Shown here piece after piece: positions 56,280 through 64,000 of a DNA stretch of 64,000 bases. Source of the DNA: Multifurca ochricompacta. Its lineage: Eukaryota > Basidiomycota > Agaricomycetes > Russulales > Russulaceae. The stretch is taken from the NCBI GenBank assembly GCA_022496185.1, contig WTXG01000037.1, positions 62,001-126,000 of the forward strand, in the 5' to 3' direction. The notes beneath the pieces were generated by a model. It did not search any database, was not told the DNA's origin, and was given only the letters and a program-made list of their open reading frames with translations. Position 1 is the first letter of the stretch. The number at the start of each line of letters is the position of its first letter. Made by a program: the position numbers and the translations under genes.

Positions 56280-57185
56280 AAGGATCAACGTCCTTTAGAA
56301 AGAGTGACATTGAAATCTCTGCCGTATTCAAGAAGGGTAGGCAATGATCCCAGACCCCGCTTCACATGCTCACCACAACTCACCTTAGTTGCCACCAATT
56401 CATGGACTTGCCCTTTTAGGAGAGGCGTACAATTGTGAGTCTTAGGCGGAGAAGGATTCCGCTGAAGATGGAGGGAGGAAGGGTGAGAGAGTGAGAAAGC
56501 TACAGGCAACGGGCAAGTCTTTTGTCGGTAGTCACTGATAGCCGTTGACTGTAGACAACGTCGATAATGTCAAATAAATCCTGAAGCTTAGTAGACCGTT
56601 TGCTACTTTCTAAGGCAATATGGCACACAAGACAATGAGGTGAGAGTGAGTACTAGTCTCAATTTCATGAATGCCTGAATATCCGTCGCTTTATCCCAAT
56701 CCAACCCAGTATATAAAATCTAAGTGGTATATGGAGGGACCAGTTTCATGAGTATGAGGATAAGGATGAAAGGGAGATGAGGAACAAGAAAGTAGTTCAT
56801 GACGCTCGATACTACCTTGAGTGGTAAAGCATCCTTTGACGATTGATGATACAAGGGTGATTGTAACGAGAGACGACAATCTAAAAGGGGCTTGTAGTGG
56901 GGTGGCGTATCAGTGAGTAGTTCTGGAGTTGAAGGTTGAAGGTGAATCATTGAACAGTGCGAGAAGCCAGGATGAGCCGGAACAGAAGGATTCAGGCGCA
57001 GAGCCAGAGCTATCCTTACAGCCTACAGGGTCGATAAGGAAGGCACTATTAGAGCGAACGTTTGAACCTCAAGATGTCTACGATTTGAAGGAAAAGGGTT
57101 GGATCGTCAAAAGGCGGATATGACATAGAATCGAGCACGGCGTCGGATTGAAGCACGTTGCCAGATTCAGAACCGTATTGCCGGT
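56280..57185 (+). repeat. Dispersed repeat, copy 2
   Basis: Inverted relative to 48440-49380 and in the same orientation as the partial copy at 60144-60510. A + frame 56929-57123 (SIRKALLERTFEPQDVYDLK) is shared in type with copy 1. Differences are spread over the repeat and not concentrated at third codon positions, so coding selection is not evident. Confidence 0.75.
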
Positions 57186-58192
57186 CTCATGGTGTAGTAC
57201 TTGTACTGTAGTAAAGGTGACCCAATGATATGAAATCATGGAGCATCCGAATATCATAATGTTCGATTCTCCGAAATGATAGGCGGAGGCACCTTGTTTT
57301 GATTATTACTGAAGAACACGTTTAACATTTCCAAAGTTGTATGGCTGTTACTCGCTCGAATTTTTCCATGGTTTGCTTTTTTTTTTTTTAAATGTTTGGA
57401 ACGTAACGGATCTGTTTTGGTGGTGGTGATGGTGGTGATGGTGGTGGTGGAGAGGTGGAGACCCGACCCATCATTTGTGTACTTCGACCGAACCGGACTG
57501 GCAAAGCGGCTATTGCCATTTACCGACCGTCTGACCGCTGTTCCACGCCACCCTGGGTCCGCCTCCTCCTTCTCTGCTGCTCGGCTGGCAAAAATTTAGA
57601 GAGTTCTCTTCTCGACGGCTACACAACCATGTGTGTAACACAACCAATAGAGTGTTATTAAGCATGCGACGATCAGTGTGAGCCATGCTCTCCAATATTG
57701 ATCATGATCATGTCTGATCAATCAATTTAAATTGGTCTATTCCATTCCCCACGGGACTACTGCTCGTTCGTGTAACCTCTCTGCCTGGTTTATATTTTCT
57801 TGCTTTCTCTGTCCATCAGATGGCACCCGTATTATTGCGATCAAAGAAGGCTTGCACTTACCAACTAATGGGGAATGCCTCTGGTGGGGTGGCTTCCAGG
57901 TAACCAACCCACCCCGTCGCGACCTCCCCTGATGAGCTACGAACGCATACGAGCCTTCGTTTCCAGCTTTAACTCGGACTTATACGATGTCGTCCATTGT
58001 TATAAAAGGCCCTCGCTCTTTTTTTTTTTTCGTGTGATTGGAGTTCTAGGGAATCGAGCTTTCTTGCTAGCCAGGCTGGTCTGTAGCTTTTTAGGATCTT
58101 CCACACATTTTCATTGATTTTTCCTTTATATTTGTTCTTTCCCCCACCCCCCTCCCTTCCGTTCTCATCACCTCATTTGCACGAAGAAGGCC
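57186..58192. other. Intergenic, 5' side of the intact lipase
   Basis: No gene supported. A GGT/GAT microsatellite lies at 57417-57452. T-rich runs at 58020-58030 and CT-rich sequence at 58125-58165 precede the lipase start and are typical of fungal promoters. Confidence 0.5.
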
Positions 58193-59553
58193 ATGTTTTC
58201 CCAGTTGATGATCGTTTCTGCTTTGGTTGGGCTCGTGTCTGCGGTGACGCTGGTGTCTCCCGCGGCGCTGAAGCGCCAGTCCATTACGACAATCTCTCAA
58301 GACCAGATCTCATCCTTTAAGACGTACACTTTCTATGCCGCTGCGGCTCGCTGCGTACCCGAGGTGACGCGGACGTGGACCTGTGGAGGTGAGTTCTCTC
58401 ACTCTATCAAGAGGGTTTTCCCCTTCCGATGTGTATGTGTAATTACGCTGACGCGCTGCTACCTTCCGTCTCCCAGTGAACTGCCAGGGAAATCCTGACT
58501 TTCAGCCTCTCGATGCTGGTGGAGACGGAGCTGGCACACAGTTCTGTACGCCACGTCCAATCCCTCTCTCTCTGCTTGAACCTTCAAGTTGATTGTGATG
58601 GGGGTCTACAGGGTTCGTCGGTTACGATCCCCATCTCGACTCGGCGATTGTGGCTCATCAAAGTACCAACACGTCCCAGATGTACGTAACCATTTTGTTT
58701 TGTGATACGAAGTGATACGTTCAGGGGCGCTGACGTGTCTAAACGCTTTCTTTTCATTTATTTATTTATTCAGCCTTGCTGACCTCACCGATATAAACCT
58801 GGTATTCGGGAAACTGAACCAGACGCTCTTCCCTGGCGCACCATCCTCAATTAGTGTGCACGATGGATTCGCCAGGGAGCACGAAAAGTGAGGAATCTTC
58901 TTCATTCGTAATATTTCTCGCTCGCTCGCTCTCGATTTCACTAAACCTGCAAAACCCCCTTCGTTGACAGAACTGCGGATCAGGTCCTCTCATCTGTGAA
59001 GACAGTGCTCTCCAACAGCAAGACCTCAACTGTGACCGTGGTGGGGCATTCCCTAGGCGCGGCTCTGTCGCTCCTCGATAGCGTCTACCTCCGACTACAG
59101 CTACCCGCGAGCGTTAACGTCAAGGCCGTCGTGTACGGGTTACCCCGCGTTGGCAATCAGGATTGGGCAAACTTCGTCGACGCTCAGCTACCCGGCCAGG
59201 TGACGCACATCCACAACCTGAAAGATCCTGTCGGAATCGTGCCAGGTAGATTCCTCGGGTACCATCACCCGAACGGCGAGATCCACATCCAGAGTTCTGG
59301 AGATTGGGATCGGTGCCCCGGACAGGACAACCCATCTGAATTGTGCATCACCGGAGCCGTTTCTAGCATCTTTGCTGGCAATGAAACTCAGCACGATGGT
59401 CCATATGACGGAGTCACCATCAAGTGTTTGGGTGAGTAGTTTTTTATTTTTTATTTTTTATTTTAAAAATGTTTTGCCTGGCGTCCAATCAATGTAAAGG
59501 CTGACTGATGAGCTTGTTCCTGACCCTTTCGCATTATTTTTCTTTTAGCATGA
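58193..59553 (+). CDS. Secreted class 3 lipase
   Basis: Signal peptide MFSQLMIVSALVGLVSAVTL; then SFKTYTFYAAAARCVPEVTR, CQGNPDFQPLDAGGDGAG, VGYDPHLDSAIVAHQSTNTS, LADLTDINLVFGKLNQTLFP, SSISVHDGFAREHEK, VTVVGHSLGAALSLLDSVYL (nucleophile Ser in GHSLG), VYGLPRVGNQDWANFVDAQL, NLKDPVGIVPGRFLGYHH (catalytic Asp) and NETQHDGPYDG (likely catalytic His). Six exons with GT...AG introns; the last splits before CA-TGA, giving the C-terminus CLA. Resembles the Thermomyces-type lipases in order and spacing. Frame intact throughout, unlike the paralogue at 46381-47525, with which it shares intron positions. Confidence 0.9.
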
Positions 59554-60143
59554 TACCCGAGTGGATACGTACTTGTAATTCACATTCGTTTTTACTTTCG
59601 CTCCTTCGAAATGGCCTACGACAATTTTTCCATCCTTCGAGTTGGGGGAGAGGGGGGGGAGGGGGGGGCAGTTGTAATGAGTGACATTGTGTTGTACTAA
59701 CATGAGTCCTCCTTCTGACCTTGCCCTCCCCCCCCCCCCCGGTGTGGATGATCATCACCGTTCCCAGCCACTTTCACCTATGATAGCAGCTTCTTATTGA
59801 AATCTGAAAACATGTCCCAAACGATTAATTCATGTTCAAGCGGCACGATAAGATCCCCTGTTCAACAGCGGGGCAGGCAGAGGGTCACCTAGGACACATT
59901 TAAGCCCCCCCCCCTGCCTGAATCCTTGTTTCAGATGTCTATTCTCTTTCGTTGTGCAACCCTGTGTGCATGTTGTGGATATCAAGATCGCGCGGCAGAC
60001 TTTTTTTATTTTTATTTAAGTACTGTATGATCGTGAGAGCTTCCGCTTCCAAAGGGTTTGTCCGTGACGTCGAATGAAATGTATTCGATGAAGGCTGAAA
60101 TGCGTTGGTTGATACGTCGAATACGGTTGGATTACTTCGATCG
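59554..60143. other. Intergenic, no gene
   Basis: Contains G-rich runs at about 59645-59670 and a C-run at 59728-59741 that could form G-quadruplex or hairpin DNA. A second C-run is near 59907. No coding signal. Confidence 0.5.
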
Positions 60144-60510
60144 AATACTCTTAGAAGCTTATTAGACCATTTGTTACTTTAGGAAGGAAGAGAGCACGCA
60201 ATGAGACGAAGAGGTGTGAGAGAACCTGGTCTGATCTTTCATGAACAACAGACCCCTCCCCTATCTTTTATATCAGTTTCAGTATGCAAACGAGCTCAAT
60301 CACAGGTTTTAATATGTAGAAATGTAGACATCCTTTGATGATTGACGATACAACCTTGAAGGGGGCTTGTAGTAGTAGGGTAGCGCCTCAGAGAGTAATT
60401 CTGTTGAGTTGAAGCTGACAAGAGTCATAGACCTAGTGAATAATGAGGCAGCAAGTGCTATGAATGGATGGATGAAGAGGAGACAAAGGGCAAGTGTGGT
60501 TGAACAAGCC
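60144..60510 (+). repeat. Dispersed repeat, copy 3 (partial, diverged)
   Basis: Aligns with the middle of copy 2: AAGCTTATTAGACCATTTGT against AAGCTTAGTAGACCGTTTGC, CATCCTTTGATGATTGACGA and GGGGCTTGTAGTAGTAGGGT, then AGCCGGAACAGAG. More diverged than copies 1 and 2. Confidence 0.65.
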
Positions 60511-60915
60511 GGAACAGAGGCTTGGTCATTTTGATCTTATCAGTGTAACTACTCTGGTCGATCTACCACTTTGTAATTTTTTTGACTCTGTCTTTGACTG
60601 CTTCAAGTCATGTCGATGAAACAGCCCGGTATTGTGTATATTTATATAAAAGGAGCAAAGATTTCAAGACAACCCCATCCACTACAACAGCGCGCACCTC
60701 ATTCTTTCGCATTCAAAAAAAAAAAGTACGCGTAACGATAAATCTCGTGCCCACTGAAAGGATCCACAAGAATACATTGAGAAACTTTTTGATGGAAGCG
60801 AACAGGGTCAGGGTCATCGTCGAATGCTGGTCATACACTTTTGAAGCCCCCCGTAAACCCCAACGAACGACCACGAACACTGCACTGGACACGCACCAAG
60901 GTCGGGATTTTTACA
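60511..60915. other. Intergenic, 3' of the P450
   Basis: Short frames only; none supported. Confidence 0.45.
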
Positions 60916-63464
60916 TCAATTCAGCGGCTTGATGACGAGACCCATCCATGCGCCGATTCGCCCTTCCGCCATAGGCATCATAATAACGCTCGGCTTGCGA
61001 TAGATCCGCTCGATCTTTTTTTCATTTTCCAAAGGAATCGAAAACTCGAAATCCTTTATCAAAGTCGAAATAATGACCAACATTTCCAAGACACTGTTTT
61101 TGGGGGGGAAAAAAAAAAGTCAGACAAAAAAAGTGTAATGGCGGGTGCGTGCACCAGGGGGAAATTATAAATGTCCAAAACGTTTTAGCACTTACGCGAA
61201 TCGCCAGCCGATGCACCCCTGTGGACCACCAGCTGCATGATGACGATTAGAAAAATTGATTGTACATCAACATTTAAATCATGGCTTACAGAAGTTTAAT
61301 CTGTTGGCACAATTCGCACCATAAGAGCCAAAATCAGTCAAGGGGGGAGGCGCAAATAGTAGCAAATTGCCTCACAGGTTTCCATAAACTCCAAGCGACG
61401 TCTGTTTGACGTTTTCGAAGTTCAGGAACCGGTCAGGATTCCATTCGCCCGCGTCTTCGCCCCATACCTCTGGCAGACTGTTTCCACCTGATTCAGTGAC
61501 CCGAACACCAGATTGGAACTCATAAAAGTAGGGTGGTGGTTGGGGTTGCACAACAAAACTCACCGTTGATATGCGTGGACGGCTATGTCAATGATGGTAC
61601 CTTTCTTTACGGGGATGGACGACACTTGCTGTCCAGATTTTGTGGTGATTGGGAAAGCAAGAGGGATCGCGTCATCTCGACTTGCTACCCTCCCCAGCAT
61701 CCATACGATAGGATGCAAGCGCATGGACTCCTGCACAACCAAGGTTTTTTTTTATCATAATATCAGATACTGGGTAAATGAAGTGGGTGGCAAAAAAAAA
61801 AGAAAAACACTGCGGAAAAGAACATACCTTGAGAGCAGCCTGCGTATACGTCATCCCATCCAAGTCCGCAGCAGATAGCTCGGCCCCATTATTCCGTCTA
61901 TATACTACGGAAATCTCCTCACGAATGCGTTCCTGGGATTCGGGGTGCCGTGCGATCTCCCAGAAAAACCAAGTCAGACTGCTCGCCGTTGTTTCTTGAC
62001 CGGCGAGTAGGAGAGCCCTGTGTGTAAGGATACAAAACGAGGGGTGAGTCAGCCGGCGCTATTAGTAGACATCTTTAAATCTTACGAGAGTTGGTCGACA
62101 ATCTCTGGGCCTTTTAACCTATATTTGGGGTCTTCGGACGCATTTGTTCGAAGAAACACGCTCATCATATCGTTTCCGTCGCCCTTGGCCATGTTTTTCT
62201 GAGCGACATCCCTGGAGAACTCGCGTGCGTAGTCCAGATACTCACGGAATCGACGGCACTCGCGTGTAGGAAGGTACCGCACAAACCGGAGCAGAAATTC
62301 TGGAACGTATCGCCAGGTGGACTTAAAAACGAGGTTAAATGGAGATGGGTATAGCGTAGAATCAAGGCTGTCGGTGATGGAAAACATTTTGAGTTACACC
62401 AGGCTGCAAGCAACCAAGTGGAGACAGAGACAGATAAAAAAAAAGACCCACAATAAGTTCCCGTACATCTTTGATAGCTGGGTCTCTGCACCATCAAGGG
62501 ATCCAAAGTGAAAATCAAAACCAGCTAAGTGCATGATCAAAAAACAAAATTGCAGTCATTCGGTTGAAAAAAGGTTGAGCCGCCTCACCCTGGCCCATAA
62601 TGTCGAACGTTGCACGTGAAACCCATCCAGTCACGTTAATGAATGGTGGTGAGCCAGACGGATCGGAGGTAGCCAACTCGTCTTTCCATTTCTGAACGAG
62701 CTGTGCGAACCCCCCCCCCCCCCCATCCCCCGAGAAGTTAGTCAACTCCGAATTGTAGGTCGGATTTGAAAAAAAAAAAAAAAGGGACACCTTGGATGCC
62801 ACGTCTTGGAATATTGGAAGGAACACTTTCAACTGGGAAGCGAAGAATGAGGGAGCCAAGATTTTCCGTTGTCGTTCATGGACTTTGCCTGGAATACAAC
62901 ACAAACGCGCGTCAGCCTCTCGCATGTGTGAGGGGGCAATCATGAGAAAAGAAATGTACCATGGGCGCAGCTTAAGGCTTTCCCTGTCACCATCTCCGTC
63001 ACTTTCACCAGGTCTATCTTTTTCGGAAAGTTGTACCCGGACGTGTGAAGAATGTATTGCAGTGCTTTTGGGTCGGCTACCATCAGATGGTCCACCTGTG
63101 ATGGCCACACTCAGCACAGGGAAGGAAGAATCATCAACCGATAGAGGAAAGGCACCGCTCACACCTAAGCACCCGCGATGACGCCACGCGCTACCGAATT
63201 GGCGCATCCACTTGAATTCGCAATCTCCTACCTCATTTTGATGAAAGATTTCACCCTCATTTCCTAACTCTCTCTCGTTTACACGGGTAGAGGCTGGAGG
63301 GCGCAAACCGTTCGCAAGGACTCACCTATCCAGAAAGAATGCGACTTTGGCCCTTGAAGCTGACTTAAGAACGAACCACGACGACGGAAGTGTGCATAAA
63401 CATAAATCAGGAACACGACGACGACAGCAAGGAGAGCAGGTAGTGCATCGGATTGAGCGTTCAT
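60916..63464 (-). CDS. Cytochrome P450 monooxygenase
   Basis: ER-anchored heme monooxygenase. N-terminal anchor ALPALLAVVVVFLIYVYAHF after MNAQSD; GSFLSQLQGPKSHSFWIG; KVHERQRKILAPSFFASQL (C-helix region); I-helix ALLLAGQETTASSLTWFFWE with the oxygen-activation site as AGQETT; K-helix VQESMRLHP (ExxR); EWNPDRF (PERF region); heme loop FSGGPQGCIG with the Cys ligand; then VLEMLVIISTLIKDFEF and a C-terminus ending KPLN. About 12 exons. The heme loop is built by splicing exon end 61376, an 11-nt exon 61300-61290 and exon 61232-61196. The usual Arg two residues before Cys (FxxGxRxCxG) is Gln here. Substrate cannot be predicted. Confidence 0.9.
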
Positions 63465-64000
63465 TGAAGCGCTCTTGAAAAACCTTTTTTTTATTTTGAG
63501 CGTCGAGCGGCGTACCTTTCGTTTATGCGTATATATATATGTTAATGCGGGCATTACCGAATGGAGAAGCTGGCCATTGATGTTCTCATGCTCTCCACAG
63601 GAGTCACACATTGTTTCAACCTAATCGAGAAAAAGCGCTCTCATCGACCTTTTTTTCGCAGCCCAGCACAACAGGGTTGGCGCAAGCCTATTCAGCCGCT
63701 AAAGTGCTTTGAATTCAAAAAAAGCTGAAAGAGAATAAAGAAAATAAAACGAATCACGTACGGATGGAAGAAAGTAACCAAACGTGAGAGAATCGCGCGC
63801 CACAAATATTTGGTGCGCAATAGAGTGGCAATAAGAAGGTAATCCGAAGCGTCAAGGTCAATAGGAATGAGCCCTTAGCTATGAGCCATGGACAAGTTGT
63901 GATTGGAGGATGTCTACGCTGATATAGGCAGAGAGAGAGGCTTCGAGCAAAAACGTCTTATCGCATTGATGTTCTGTGTTTCGGACTGTCTTCGCAAGAA
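63465..64000. other. Upstream region of the P450, window end
   Basis: Promoter side of the P450 on the minus strand, AT-rich with ATATATATAT near 63530. No further gene start recognised. Confidence 0.5.

Overview
The window is fungal genomic DNA from a filamentous basidiomycete. The genes have many short introns (about 50-60 nt) with GT...AG borders. The repeats are chromovirus-type Ty3 elements, Ty1/Copia elements and Tc1-type DNA transposons, and one gene is an NLR-like STAND protein of the kind expanded in Agaricomycetes. A Cantharellales/Rhizoctonia-like genome is my best guess, from protein style only.

Positions 1 to about 30.6 kb are a transposon graveyard with a young core. Left to right: a stop-broken Ty3 pol with chromodomain (1-2840); a zinc-knuckle ORF split by a solo LTR with a clean TGATG duplication (3411-5150); two LTRs of different Ty3 families (5186-5767, 6232-6814); a truncated Tc1 foldback (6815-7718); a minus-strand gag with its 5' LTR (7721-9361); a tRNA-like SINE (about 10219); and a near-perfect 1621-bp Tc1 palindrome (10506-12126). 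From 12.1 to 29.1 kb insertions are nested. A decayed Copia-family LTR carries the decayed Ty3 element 'gypsy A'. Gypsy A carries a Copia element with 512-bp LTRs that look identical (13397-26745, duplication GCAGC). The Copia element carries 'gypsy B' with 619-bp LTRs that look identical and open gag and pol (17587-24377, duplication CCTCC). Old copies have lost CpG to TpG/CpA; the young insertions have not, which points to methylation-linked decay.

Positions 30.6-64 kb are gene-bearing: an NLR-like gene (MLKL-like N-terminus, NB-ARC, TPR; frameshifted, its 3' half CpG-poor), an M50B-like metalloprotease, FIS1, the large U2AF subunit, an amidase, COX23, a voltage-gated K+ channel, two class 3 lipases (one broken as read), an FMP52-like oxidoreductase, a secreted GH5 glycosidase and a cytochrome P450. 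FIS1/U2AF and COX23/K+ channel are head-to-head pairs, the second with only 56 bp between start codons. A dispersed repeat of about 0.9 kb occurs as inverted copies around the FMP52-like and GH5 genes, with a third partial copy near 60.3 kb.

Most notable: two Ty3 families carry an 11-nt primer-binding site exactly complementary to an LTR segment starting 33-34 nt after a TATA box, the signature of Tf1/sushi-type self-priming. The Copia element carries an initiator-tRNA anticodon-arm PBS. Two foldback Tc1 copies share one inverted-duplication junction. COX23 and the P450 appear to use 29-nt and 11-nt microexons. Several conserved genes are broken only by single missing bases, mostly in short homopolymers, which looks more like base-calling error than pseudogenization.
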